This document shows positions 55,345 through 64,000 of a DNA stretch of 64,000 nucleotides, piece by piece. How positions within the stretch are numbered: position 1 is the first letter of the stretch; the number at the start of each line of letters is the position of its first letter. The position numbers and the translations under genes were made by a program. Location of the stretch: NCBI GenBank assembly GCA_930990065.1, contig CAKNOA010000008.1, positions 1 to 64,000 on the forward strand, in the 5' to 3' direction. Under the pieces are notes generated by a model. That model made no database searches and had not been told where the DNA came from. It saw only the letters and a list, made by a program, of their open reading frames with translations. Source of the DNA: an uncultured Clostridia bacterium (lineage in GTDB: Bacteria > Bacillota > Clostridia > Oscillospirales > Acutalibacteraceae).

Positions 55345-56172
55345 ATGAAGTTTACAAAAATGCAGGGGATCGGCAACGACTATATTTACTTTAACTGTTT
55401 TGAAGAGACCATTGAAAATCCTGAAGAACTGTCGCGGCGCCTGAGCGACCGGCGGTTTGGTATTGGGGGCGATGGGATCTGCCTGATTAAACCCAGCGAC
55501 CGGGCCGATGCGTTTATGGATCTGTATAATGCGGACGGTTCCCGGGCTATGATGTGCGGCAACGGGATTCGCTGCGTGGGCAAATACGTGTATGAACGGG
55601 GGATCTGCCGCCGGGACGTGTTGAAAATCGATACCTTAAGCGGCGTAAAAACCCTGTACCTCACGGTGGAAAACGGGATTGTAACGGCTGTGAAAGTTAA
55701 TATGAGCGCTCCGATTCTGGAACCCGCAAAAATCCCCACGACGTTGCCTTCCAATTTAAAACAGAAGATTCAGGCCAATGGCACCGAGTACGAAGTAACC
55801 GCTGTGTCCATGGGGAACCCTCACAGTGTGATTTTTACTAATGAAGTTGACACGTTGGATCTCGAAAAAATCGGGCCGGCGCTGGAAAACCATCCGGTAT
55901 TCCCGGAGCGGGTCAATACCGAATTTGTGCAGGTCCTCGGGCCCCACGAAGTACGCATGCGCGTATGGGAACGGGGTTCGGGTGAAACCTGGGCCTGTGG
56001 TACGGGCGCCTGTGCCACCGTGGTGGCCTGTGTGCTCAATGGAAAAACGGAACGGGATGTGACCGTTCACCTGCGCGGGGGCGATCTGTTCATCGTTTGG
56101 GATAAAGAAACCGGTGAAGTGGAAATGACGGGGCCGGCACAATTTGTTTTTGACGGAACTGTCGAAATATGA
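55345..56172 (+). CDS. dapF: Diaminopimelate epimerase
   Basis: Converts LL- to meso-diaminopimelate for peptidoglycan and lysine. 275 residues. FTKMQGIGNDYIYFN, MMCGNGIRCVGKYVYERG with one catalytic Cys, and GETWACGTGACATVVA with the other. ATG 55345 with AAAGGGTG upstream. Followed 46 bp later by dapL, its pathway partner. Confidence 0.95.
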   Translation: MKFTKMQGIGNDYIYFNCFEETIENPEELSRRLSDRRFGIGGDGICLIKPSDRADAFMDLYNADGSRAMMCGNGIRCVGKYVYERGICRRDVLKIDTLSGVKTLYLTVENGIVTAVKVNMSAPILEPAKIPTTLPSNLKQKIQANGTEYEVTAVSMGNPHSVIFTNEVDTLDLEKIGPALENHPVFPERVNTEFVQVLGPHEVRMRVWERGSGETWACGTGACATVVACVLNGKTERDVTVHLRGGDLFIVWDKETGEVEMTGPAQFVFDGTVEI

Positions 56173-56178
56173 TATAAT
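56150..56178 (+). promoter_or_regulatory. Sigma-A promoter of dapL within the end of dapF
   Basis: TTGACG (56150-56155), 17 bp, TATAAT (56173-56178); overlaps the last codons of dapF, 40 bp before the dapL start. Confidence 0.75.
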
Positions 56179-56218
56179 GACTTGATCGGATATGGATGTC
56201 ACGGAAGGAAGGACTGCT

Positions 56219-57436
56219 ATGCTGAAAATCAATCAGAATTTTGCCGATATGGCGCAGAATTACCTGTTTGCTGAAATTGCAAACCGGGTGAACCGTTACC
56301 AAGCGGAAAACCCGGACAAAAACATCATCCGCCTGGGTATTGGGGATGTAACCCGTCCGCTCCCCCAAGCGTGTGTGCAGGCTATGAAAAAAGCGGCCGA
56401 CGAAATGGGAAAAGCCGAAACGTTCCGTGGTTACGGCCCGGATTACGGGTATGACTTCCTGCTGCAGGCCATTGCCAAACATGATTTTCAGGATCATGGA
56501 ATTTCCATTTCGGCCGATGAAATTTTCCTGAGCGATGGTGCAAAAAGCGACACGTCGTCGATCGGTGATATTTTTGCGGTGGATAATGTAGTGGCGGTGT
56601 GCGACCCGGTTTACCCGGTGTATGTGGATTCCAACGTCATGGCAGGCCGCGCCGGTGCGTACAAAGAAGGCTATGGATTTGAAAAGATCGTCTATATGCC
56701 TTGCCGGGAAGAAAACGGGTTTTTGCCCGAGCTCCCCAAAGAAAAGGTAGATATGATCTATCTGTGTTTCCCCAATAATCCCAGTGGTGTTTCCATCCCG
56801 AAAGAGGAACTGAAAAAATGGGTGGATTATGCCAATGAAACGGGCGCGGTGATTTTGTACGATGCAGCGTATGAAGCCTTTATTACCACGCCTGGGGTTC
56901 CGCATTCCATTTTTGAAGTGGAAGGGGCCAAGACCTGTGCCATTGAATTCCGTTCGTTCAGCAAAACGGCCGGTTTTACGGGTACGCGTTGTGCCTTTAC
57001 CGTGATCCCGAAAGAACTGGAACGCGGCGGGGTTTCGCTCAACAAGCTGTGGGCCCGCCGTCAGTCCACCAAGATGAACGGGGTTCCGTATGTCATCCAG
57101 CGCGCTGCCGAAGCGGTTTATTCCGAAGATGGCTGGCGTGAAGTCCAGGAAAATATCGCCTATTATCGTGAAAATGCCAAACTGATCCGGGAAGGCCTCA
57201 AAAAAGCCGACTTTACCGTGTATGGGGGCGTGGATTCGCCGTATGTTTGGATGAAAGTACCTCAGGGCATGAGCAGCTGGGAGTTCTTTGACGAACTGCT
57301 GCATAAAGCCAATGTTGTGGGGACGCCTGGTTCCGGCTTTGGCCTGAACGGGGAAGGTTTCTTCCGTTTGACTTCGTTTAATACCAAAGAAAATACCGAA
57401 GAAGCGCTGAAACGAATCGTCGCGGTCTTCGGCTGA
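56219..57436 (+). CDS. dapL: LL-diaminopimelate aminotransferase
   Basis: PLP enzyme turning tetrahydrodipicolinate straight into LL-diaminopimelate, skipping the acylated steps. 405 residues. [56 protein letters not shown], and the PLP lysine in [17 protein letters not shown] are DapL signatures. ATG 56219 with GGAAGGAAGG upstream. With dapF next door, it indicates the DapL variant of lysine synthesis. Confidence 0.95.
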   Translation: MLKINQNFADMAQNYLFAEIANRVNRYQAENPDKNIIRLGIGDVTRPLPQACVQAMKKAADEMGKAETFRGYGPDYGYDFLLQAIAKHDFQDHGISISADEIFLSDGAKSDTSSIGDIFAVDNVVAVCDPVYPVYVDSNVMAGRAGAYKEGYGFEKIVYMPCREENGFLPELPKEKVDMIYLCFPNNPSGVSIPKEELKKWVDYANETGAVILYDAAYEAFITTPGVPHSIFEVEGAKTCAIEFRSFSKTAGFTGTRCAFTVIPKELERGGVSLNKLWARRQSTKMNGVPYVIQRAAEAVYSEDGWREVQENIAYYRENAKLIREGLKKADFTVYGGVDSPYVWMKVPQGMSSWEFFDELLHKANVVGTPGSGFGLNGEGFFRLTSFNTKENTEEALKRIVAVFG

Positions 57437-57449
57437 TATCGCATTCCTT

Positions 57450-57490
57450 CAAATCCTCTGTGCCGCCCAAAAAACGGAATGGAGGATTTG
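57450..57490 (+). other. Inverted repeat in the dapL-carA gap
   Basis: CAAATCCTC and GAGGATTTG, 9 bp perfect arms 23 bases apart, followed by GTTTGTC. Could be a weak terminator for dapL or a leader element for carAB; no T run. Confidence 0.45.
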
Positions 57491-57582
57491 GTTTGTCATC
57501 ATACCGCAACGTCTATCCACCCGCACGCGGAAAGACGGTCGGTTGCTCACTACATGGTTCGTGCGGAGAAAAGGGGAAAAGA

Positions 57583-58659
57583 ATGAAAGCTTTACTGATG
57601 CTGGAAAACGGGATGACGTTTGAAGGCCACGGCTTTGGCGAAGAACGCGATGTCGCCTGTGAAGTGGTATTCAACAGCGCCATGTGCGGTTATCCGGAGC
57701 TGCTCACCGATCCTTCCTATGCCGGGCAGGGGGTGGTGATGACCTATCCCATGATCGGGAACTATGGCATTTGCATTGAGGATGCCGAATCGTGCAAACC
57801 GTGGCTCAGTGCTTTTATTGTTCATGGCGTTTCCGGGCTGGCCAGCAATTTCCGCTGCGATATGGATCTGGATTCCTACCTCAAAAATAACCATATCCCC
57901 GGTATGTATGGCATTGATACCCGGGCCCTGACGCGGGTGCTGCGGGAAAGCGGTACCATGAAAGGGATGATCGCGTATGGCGACAACCCCGATTTGGACC
58001 AGATGAAAAAAACCATCGAAGAATTCCGCATGGTTTCCTGCGTACCGCAGGTCAGTGTTCAGAATGGCCATGTATATGGAGATGGGCCCGTGCGCATTGC
58101 GCTGCACGATTACGGCGTGAAGCAGAATATCATCCGTTGCCTGGTACAGCGGGGCTGCACCGTCAAATGCTTCGCCCATGACTGCAGCATGGAAGATATG
58201 CTGGCCTTTAAGCCCGATGGCATCATGCTCAGTAACGGCCCTGGCGATCCGCAGGCCAATACAAAAGCCATCGCCGAGCTGCGCCGTATTTACGACTATG
58301 GTATTCCCACATTTGGCATTTGCCTGGGCCATCAGCTCATGGCACTGAGCCAGGGATTTGATACCTATAAGCTGAAGTATGGCCACCGCGGCATTAACCA
58401 TCCGGTTAAGGAACTGGCCAGCAACCGGGTGTATATCACATCCCAGAACCATGGGTTTGTGGTGAATGCCGAAACCGTTGATCCCAAAAAGGCGGAAGTC
58501 AGCTTTGTCAGCATGAACGATGGCAGTGTGGAAGGGCTCACCTATGAAAACCGCCGGGTCTTTACCGTGCAGTTCCATCCGGAAGCGTGTGGTGGCCCGA
58601 AGGATACCGGGTTCCTGTTTGACCGTTTCCTCACCATGATTAAAAAGGGTAGCTTATAA
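57583..58659 (+). CDS. carA: Carbamoyl-phosphate synthase small subunit
   Basis: Glutamine-hydrolysing subunit that feeds ammonia to CarB. 358 residues. N-terminal domain with VVFNSAMCGYPELLTDPSYAG and YGIDTRALTRVLRE, then class I amidotransferase: MLSNGPGDPQ, FGICLGHQLMAL with the nucleophilic Cys, SQNHGFVV, and VQFHPEACGGPKD. ATG 57583 with AAAAGGGGAAAAG upstream; a longer in-frame frame to 57460 lacks homology. No pyr genes adjacent; carAB serves both arginine and pyrimidines. Confidence 0.95.
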   Translation: MKALLMLENGMTFEGHGFGEERDVACEVVFNSAMCGYPELLTDPSYAGQGVVMTYPMIGNYGICIEDAESCKPWLSAFIVHGVSGLASNFRCDMDLDSYLKNNHIPGMYGIDTRALTRVLRESGTMKGMIAYGDNPDLDQMKKTIEEFRMVSCVPQVSVQNGHVYGDGPVRIALHDYGVKQNIIRCLVQRGCTVKCFAHDCSMEDMLAFKPDGIMLSNGPGDPQANTKAIAELRRIYDYGIPTFGICLGHQLMALSQGFDTYKLKYGHRGINHPVKELASNRVYITSQNHGFVVNAETVDPKKAEVSFVSMNDGSVEGLTYENRRVFTVQFHPEACGGPKDTGFLFDRFLTMIKKGSL

Positions 58660-58752
58660 AAACCACTGTCTGGAGGGGGCTTTTCCCTGGCCCCTGCTGC
58701 CGGTGCCGGTAGGCCCGGCTGCACTCCTGTGAGAAAGGAATCGCTGTAGAGT

Positions 58753-61700
58753 ATGAAAAGAGATAGCATCAAAAAAGTTGTGATTATTGGTTCAGGCCCT
58801 ATTGTGATCGGACAGGCGGCAGAATTTGACTACGCTGGTACCCAGGCCTGCCGCGCCCTGCGCGAAGAAGGCATTGAGGTGGTTTTGATCAACTCCAACC
58901 CGGCTACGATCATGACGGACAAGCAGATCGCCGATCGGGTTTATATCGAACCGTTGACCACTGATACTGTTAAAAAGGTCATCCTGAAAGAAAAGCCCGA
59001 CTCGATCCTGCCGACTCTGGGTGGACAGGCGGCGCTGAATCTGGCCGTCGAACTGGAAGAATCCGGCTTCCTGCGGGAAAATGGGGTGGAAATGATCGGC
59101 ACGAAGGCCGACACCATCCGTATGGCGGAAGACCGCGAATTGTTTAAAGAAGCGATGGACCGTATCCATCAGCCCTGCGCCGAAAGTGATATTGCGGAAG
59201 ATCTTGACAGCTGCCTCGCCATTGCCAAGCGCATTGGGTACCCGGTTATCGTACGTCCGGCCTACACCCTGGGCGGCAGCGGCGGCGGGATTGCCTATAA
59301 CGAAGAACAGCTGCATGCCATTGCAACCACGGGCTTGCATCGCAGCCGTGTGCATCAGGTGCTGATTGAGCGCTGTATTTCCGGTTGGAAGGAAATCGAA
59401 TACGAAGTGATGCGTGACCACAACGGCAACTGCATTACCGTTTGTAACATGGAAAACTTCGACCCGGTTGGGGTGCACACCGGTGATTCCATCGTCGTGG
59501 CGCCGTGCCAGACGCTGGCCGATAAAGAAACCCAGATGCTGCGTTCGGCGGCTCTGGCCATTATTGAAGAACTGAAGATCGAAGGCGGGTGCAACGTGCA
59601 GTTCGCCCTGAACCCCAATTCCTTTGAATATTGCGTCATCGAAGTAAACCCCCGTGTAAGCCGTTCGTCGGCATTGGCCTCCAAGGCAACGGGCTACCCG
59701 ATTGCAAAAGTGGCGTCGAAAATTGCCCTGGGGTATACGCTCGATGAAATCCAGAACGCCATTACGAAGAAGACGTTTGCTTGCTTCGAACCTACGCTGG
59801 ATTACTGCGTGGTGAAGTTCCCCAAATGGCCCTTCGATAAATTTGTGCATGCGGCCCGTTCGCTGGGCACCCAGATGAAGGCAACCGGCGAAGTGATGGG
59901 TATTGCCCCCAGCTTCGAATGCGCCCTGATGAAGGCCATCCGCTGCCTGGAACAGAATATGTTTGACTTGCGGGATAAAGAACTGGATGGTTTGAGCGAT
60001 GAAGAGCTGCTGGAACGCATCCATGCCGTAGATGACCGCCGCCTGTTTGCGGTGGCCGAAGCTATCCGCCGGAACTTCAGCTTTGACCGCATTTACAATA
60101 TTACGAAGATCGACAAGTGGTTCCTGGAAAAGCTCCGTGTGCTGCTGGACGTGGAAAAACGCCTGAAGACCGAAGAACTCACCCGGGATCTGCTGTATAC
60201 CGCCAAAGACATGGGGTATATCGACCAGAGCATTGCCGATTTCACCGGCAAATCGGTGGAAGAACTGCGGCGGCTGCAGGATGAATGGAACATCCACCCG
60301 GTTTACAAGATGGTTGATACCTGCGCGGCGGAATTTGACGCGGCTACGCCGTACTACTATTCCACCTATGGCACACAGAATGAAGTGGATCCCACCAGCG
60401 ACCGCAAAAAAGTTATGGTTATCGGTTCCGGTCCCATTCGGATTGGGCAGGGGATCGAATTTGACTTCTGTTCGGTACACAGTGTGTGGGCGTTGCGCAA
60501 AATGGGCTGCGAAACCATCATTGTGAACAACAACCCCGAAACGGTTTCTACCGACTTCGATATCGCCGACCGGCTGTATTTTGAACCGCTGACGCCGGAA
60601 GATGTGCTGCACATTGTGCAGGTGGAAAAACCCGATGCAGCGGTGGTACAGTTCGGCGGTCAGACCGCCATTAAGCTGGCAAAAGCCATCGAAGAGATGG
60701 GCATTGAAATCCTGGGTACTTCCTTCGATTCCATCGACGAAGCGGAAGACCGGGAACGGTTTGACGCGATCCTGAATCAGTATGGCATTCCGCGTGCAGC
60801 GGGCCGGATGGTGTATACCTGTGAAGAAGCTCTGAAAGCGGCCGAAGAACTGGGTTACCCGGTGCTGGTGCGTCCGTCGTACGTGCTGGGCGGCCAGGGC
60901 ATGAACATTGCCTACAACCGGCAGGATATTATCGACCAGATCGGCATTATCAATACGGTGCATCAGGAACACCCGATTCTGGTGGACAAGTATATTATGG
61001 GCACGGAAGTGGAAGTCGACGCCGTATGTGACGGGGTGGATTCCATGATTCCCGGTATTATGCAGCACGTGGAACGGGCGGGTATCCATTCCGGTGACAG
61101 TATTTCCGTCTACCCGGCGCTGAGCATCCCGGCCCATATCCAGGACGTCATTGTGGATTATACCCGGAAGCTGGCATTGAGCCTGCGGGTCAAAGGCCTT
61201 TTGAACATTCAGTTCATCGTGCGCGGCGAAGAAGTGTATATCATCGAAGCGAACCCCCGTTCGTCCCGTACCGTGCCGTATATCAGCAAAGTGACGAATA
61301 TCCCGATTGTGGATCTGGCTGTCGGTACGTTCTTCGGGAAAACGTTGCCGGAAATGGGCTATGAATATGGTTTACAGCCGGCCCGTCCGTTGATTGCCAT
61401 CAAGATGCCGGTATTCTCCTTTGAAAAACTGTATGGAGCCGATGTCGACCTGGGGCCGGAAATGAAGTCGACCGGCGAAGTACTGGGCATTGCCGATAAC
61501 TATGACGAAGCCATGGCGAAAGCCTTCCGCGGGGCCGGTATTCATCTGATCCGCGGCAACGCACTGATTACGGTGCGCGATAGCGACAAAGAAGAAGTAT
61601 TGCCCATTGCCCAGGGGCTTTACAAGATGGGATGGAAACTGTATGCCACCGAAGGCACCTGCGATTTCCTCAGTGACCATGACATTCCCTGCGTGCGCAC

Positions 61701-61959
61701 GTTCAAAATCGGTACGCATACGCCGGACATTGCCGACCGCGTGCTCTCCGGCCAGATTGACCTGGTGATCAACACGCCTTCTTCCAATACGGAACATCAC
61801 AAAGATGGCTACCGGATTCGCCGGTATGCAGTAGAAGCGGGCATTCCGTGCCTGACTTCGCTGGATACTGCGAAAGCCCTGTATGAATCTATCAGCCACG
61901 GGGCGGAAGATAACTTGAGCGTAATCGATATCACCCGGCTGGAAGAATATAAAAAGTAA
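58753..61959 (+). CDS. carB: Carbamoyl-phosphate synthase large subunit
   Basis: 1068 residues, full length. Two homologous ATP-grasp halves: VVIIGSGPIVIGQAAEFDYAG with LPTLGGQAALNLAVELEESG in the first and VMVIGSGPIRIGQGIEFDFC with VVQFGGQTAIKLA in the second; metal-site EVNPRVSRSSALASKATGYP and EANPRSSRTVPYISKVT. The MGS-type allosteric domain is at the end (GTHTPDIADRVLSGQIDLVI). 93 bp after carA. Confidence 0.97.
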   Translation: MKRDSIKKVVIIGSGPIVIGQAAEFDYAGTQACRALREEGIEVVLINSNPATIMTDKQIADRVYIEPLTTDTVKKVILKEKPDSILPTLGGQAALNLAVELEESGFLRENGVEMIGTKADTIRMAEDRELFKEAMDRIHQPCAESDIAEDLDSCLAIAKRIGYPVIVRPAYTLGGSGGGIAYNEEQLHAIATTGLHRSRVHQVLIERCISGWKEIEYEVMRDHNGNCITVCNMENFDPVGVHTGDSIVVAPCQTLADKETQMLRSAALAIIEELKIEGGCNVQFALNPNSFEYCVIEVNPRVSRSSALASKATGYPIAKVASKIALGYTLDEIQNAITKKTFACFEPTLDYCVVKFPKWPFDKFVHAARSLGTQMKATGEVMGIAPSFECALMKAIRCLEQNMFDLRDKELDGLSDEELLERIHAVDDRRLFAVAEAIRRNFSFDRIYNITKIDKWFLEKLRVLLDVEKRLKTEELTRDLLYTAKDMGYIDQSIADFTGKSVEELRRLQDEWNIHPVYKMVDTCAAEFDAATPYYYSTYGTQNEVDPTSDRKKVMVIGSGPIRIGQGIEFDFCSVHSVWALRKMGCETIIVNNNPETVSTDFDIADRLYFEPLTPEDVLHIVQVEKPDAAVVQFGGQTAIKLAKAIEEMGIEILGTSFDSIDEAEDRERFDAILNQYGIPRAAGRMVYTCEEALKAAEELGYPVLVRPSYVLGGQGMNIAYNRQDIIDQIGIINTVHQEHPILVDKYIMGTEVEVDAVCDGVDSMIPGIMQHVERAGIHSGDSISVYPALSIPAHIQDVIVDYTRKLALSLRVKGLLNIQFIVRGEEVYIIEANPRSSRTVPYISKVTNIPIVDLAVGTFFGKTLPEMGYEYGLQPARPLIAIKMPVFSFEKLYGADVDLGPEMKSTGEVLGIADNYDEAMAKAFRGAGIHLIRGNALITVRDSDKEEVLPIAQGLYKMGWKLYATEGTCDFLSDHDIPCVRTFKIGTHTPDIADRVLSGQIDLVINTPSSNTEHHKDGYRIRRYAVEAGIPCLTSLDTAKALYESISHGAEDNLSVIDITRLEEYKK

Positions 61960-62002
61960 AATCACATAAAGCTTCAAACATTTTTACAGGAGGTTTTTTG
62001 TC

Positions 62003-62713
62003 ATGCAGAAAATGGAACAGATGTACGAAGGAAAAGCCAAGAAAGTGTTCGCCACCGATGACCCCAACCTGTGCATTGTTTCGTATAAAGATGATGCCAC
62101 AGCCTTTAACGGCAAGAAGAAAGGTACCATTGTTGGCAAAGGGGTTGTGAACAACCGCATGAGCAACTTTATGTTCCAGCTGTTGGAAAAACACGGGATT
62201 CCCACCCATTTTGTCAAGGAGCTCAACGACCGTGAAACGCTGGTCAAGAAAGTAACCATCGTACCGCTGGAAGTCATCATGCGCAACAAAGCAGCCGGTT
62301 CCATGGCAAAGCGCCTCGGTTTGAAAGAAGGTACGGAACTGCTGTGCCCGGTGCTGGAATTCAGCTACAAGTGCGATGAACTGGACGATCCCATGGTGAA
62401 TGAATCCCATATTCTGGCGGCCGGTTTTGCTACGAAGGAAGACCTGGATACCATCTCGGATATGAGCCGCAAAATCAACGAGATCATGTGCGAATTCTTT
62501 GCTTCCGTAGGGGTAGAACTGATCGACTTCAAACTGGAATTCGGCCGTACGGCGGATGGCCAGATCGTGCTGGCGGACGAAATTTCGCCGGACACCTGCC
62601 GCTTCTGGGATATCAACACCCATGAAAAGCTGGACAAAGACCGTTTCCGCCGCGATCTGGGCGGGGTAGAAGAAGCCTATGCCGAAATGATGAAGCGCAT
62701 TGGCCTTCAGTAA
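62003..62713 (+). CDS. purC: SAICAR synthetase
   Basis: Joins aspartate to CAIR in purine synthesis. 236 residues. [55 protein letters not shown] and [13 protein letters not shown] are family marks. ATG 62003 has CAGGAGG 11 bp upstream (ATG 62012 is an alternative). purF follows 39 bp after the stop. Confidence 0.96.
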   Translation: MQKMEQMYEGKAKKVFATDDPNLCIVSYKDDATAFNGKKKGTIVGKGVVNNRMSNFMFQLLEKHGIPTHFVKELNDRETLVKKVTIVPLEVIMRNKAAGSMAKRLGLKEGTELLCPVLEFSYKCDELDDPMVNESHILAAGFATKEDLDTISDMSRKINEIMCEFFASVGVELIDFKLEFGRTADGQIVLADEISPDTCRFWDINTHEKLDKDRFRRDLGGVEEAYAEMMKRIGLQ

Positions 62714-62752
62714 TTACATTTTGCAACACAGTCTATTGGGGGAAGAAAAAAG

Positions 62753-64000
62753 ATGAATGTTTTACCCGAAAGGGAAGAGTATTCAAAGCCCCATGAGGAA
62801 TGCGGCGTCTTCGGGATCTATTCACCGACAGGCGCCGTGCATCCTGCTTTTGCCTGCTACAATGGTTTGCTGTCTTTGCAGCACCGCGGCCAGGAAAGCT
62901 GCGGCATTGCGGTTAATCAGGATGGTGTGATTTCCTATTCCAAAGATATGGGGTTGGTAACAGAAGCTTTTTGCCGGGAAACCCTGGAAAAGCTGGATGG
63001 ACAGATTGCGGTGGCGCATGTGCGCTATTCAACCGCCGGGGGCAGTGTGCGCGAAAATGCCCAGCCTCTTGTCATGCGGTATGCAAAAGGAACTTTAGCG
63101 ATCGCCCACAACGGGAATCTGACGAATGCCAGGGAGTTAAAACAGGAAATGCAGCAAATGGGCTGTATTTTCCAAACGACCATTGATTCGGAAGTAATTG
63201 CGTATGTGATTGCCCGGGAGAGGCTGCATTGTCATTCCATTGAAGAAGCGGTGGCCCGCACGCTCGATACCATCAAGGGCGCTTATTCTTTGCTGGTTAT
63301 GAGCCCGCAAAAATTGATTGCGGCCCGTGATCCTCATGGATTCCGTCCGCTTTGTATGGGTCGGATTGGGGAAGACACCTGGGTGTTTGCTTCTGAAACC
63401 TGTGCTCTGGATGCCTGTGGGGCCGAATTTGTGCGGGATGTAGAACCCGGTGAAATCGTCATGGTGGGACCTGAGGGCCTGAAGACTTATAAAAAGGGAG
63501 ATTCCTCGAAAAAGTCTCTGTGCATTTTTGAATATATTTATTTTGCCCGTACAGACAGCGTCATCGACGGGGTCAGTGTATATGAGGCACGAAAAAATGC
63601 AGGCCGCCTGCTCGCCAAAGAAAGTCCGGTAGAAGCCGATATGGTCATTGGGGTACCGGAATCCGGGGTGGATGCCGCCATTGGGTACAGTGAAGAATCG
63701 GGTATTCCCTTCCAGAAGGGGATCGTCCGCAATTCCTATATTGGCCGTACCTTTATTAAGCCCACTCAGGAAGAGCGTGCCCGCAGTGTTCAGTTAAAAC
63801 TCAATGCCATTGCCCGGGAAGTAGCGGGCAAGCGTGTCATTATGCTCGATGACTCCATTGTGCGCGGTACGACTAGCGAACGCATTGTCCGTATGCTCCG
63901 CGAAGCGGGGGCGAAAGAAGTCCATGTACGCATCAGTTCCCCGGCCTTTTTGTGGCCTTGCTATTATGGTACCGATATTCCGTCGAAAGAGGATCTGATT
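62753..64000 (+). CDS. purF: Amidophosphoribosyltransferase (start; runs off the window)
   Basis: First step of purine synthesis. 416 codons are visible with no stop, so the gene continues past 64000. The nucleophilic Cys is C17 after a short propeptide (HEECGVFGIYSP). LLSLQHRGQESCGIA, VRYSTAGG, AHNGNLTNARELK, DPHGFRPLCMG, VPESGVDAAIGY and the PRPP loop VIMLDDSIVRGTTS all fit. SLCIFEYIYFARTDS and SSPAFLWPCYYG hold cysteines that ligate a 4Fe-4S cluster in the Bacillus enzyme, pointing to the oxygen-sensitive form. GGGGGAAG precedes ATG 62753. Confidence 0.95.
   Translation, partial: MNVLPEREEYSKPHEECGVFGIYSPTGAVHPAFACYNGLLSLQHRGQESCGIAVNQDGVISYSKDMGLVTEAFCRETLEKLDGQIAVAHVRYSTAGGSVRENAQPLVMRYAKGTLAIAHNGNLTNARELKQEMQQMGCIFQTTIDSEVIAYVIARERLHCHSIEEAVARTLDTIKGAYSLLVMSPQKLIAARDPHGFRPLCMGRIGEDTWVFASETCALDACGAEFVRDVEPGEIVMVGPEGLKTYKKGDSSKKSLCIFEYIYFARTDSVIDGVSVYEARKNAGRLLAKESPVEADMVIGVPESGVDAAIGYSEESGIPFQKGIVRNSYIGRTFIKPTQEERARSVQLKLNAIAREVAGKRVIMLDDSIVRGTTSERIVRMLREAGAKEVHVRISSPAFLWPCYYGTDIPSKEDLI

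Overview
The window looks like a chromosomal segment of an anaerobic, probably spore-forming Firmicute of class Clostridia. An Oscillospirales/Ruminococcaceae-like bacterium is my best guess, but the rank below class is uncertain. The evidence is Gram-positive gene order (dnaG-rpoD, rpoB-rpoC-rpsL-rpsG-fusA-tuf), strong AGGAGG ribosome sites, frequent GTG/TTG starts, a class III oxygen-sensitive ribonucleotide reductase, the LL-diaminopimelate aminotransferase route, a SAM-I riboswitch, an ANTAR regulator beside glnA, DUF3793/DUF2325 proteins and a collagen-like spore-surface-type protein. Base composition is roughly mid-50s percent GC by eye. I see no insertion sequence, prophage, integrase or CRISPR array; this is mostly core chromosome.

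Layout. 1-4.9 kb: sulfur block (metY end, cysK, cysteine desulfurase, IscU-type scaffold, a broken mnmA, an Rrf2 regulator). 5-9.5 kb: lipoprotein, tRNA-Leu, TIM-barrel isomerase, zinc-ribbon protein, HD hydrolase, then a glycosyltransferase and collagen-like protein on the minus strand. 9.5-12.6 kb: NrdR-type boxes, nrdD, and a separate 53-residue ORF that carries the glycyl-radical motif. 12.7-16.4 kb: a secreted 1189-residue SH3b/Big-repeat lysozyme. 16.4-18.5 kb: DUF2325-DUF3793 pair behind paired inverted repeats, and birA. 18.8-24.4 kb: thioesterase, then DUF951-prfA-tsaC-coaE-lytic transglycosylase-M18 aminopeptidase. 24.4-28.4 kb: pyk, a VanY-fold protein lacking its metal ligands, rpmE, yigZ. 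28.5-32.5 kb: dnaG-rpoD-Rrf2-methyltransferase. 32.6-45 kb: rpoBC and the str operon. 45-51.4 kb: SAM riboswitch-metK-luxS, a small membrane protein, recD2, comF, mreB. 51.5-55.3 kb: gdhA divergent from glnA-ANTAR regulator. 55.3-64 kb: dapF, dapL, carA, carB, purC and the start of purF.

How the genes work together. The first block makes cysteine and iron-sulfur clusters and would have fed sulfur to tRNA through MnmA, but that gene carries two stops and a frameshift. The nitrogen block pairs ammonia capture (gdhA, glnA) with an ANTAR-type antiterminator and a terminator-like leader in front of glnA. The metK-luxS pair makes SAM and recycles its product under a SAM-I switch. Core transcription and translation genes follow conserved order, each block with a recognisable sigma-A promoter.

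Most interesting: the split class III reductase whose radical glycine is on its own small gene, with two NrdR-like boxes 137 bp apart; the collagen-like protein plus glycosyltransferase with a sigma-K-like promoter; the metal-ligand-free VanY protein; the paired operators and attenuator-like hairpin before DUF2325-DUF3793; and the decayed mnmA.
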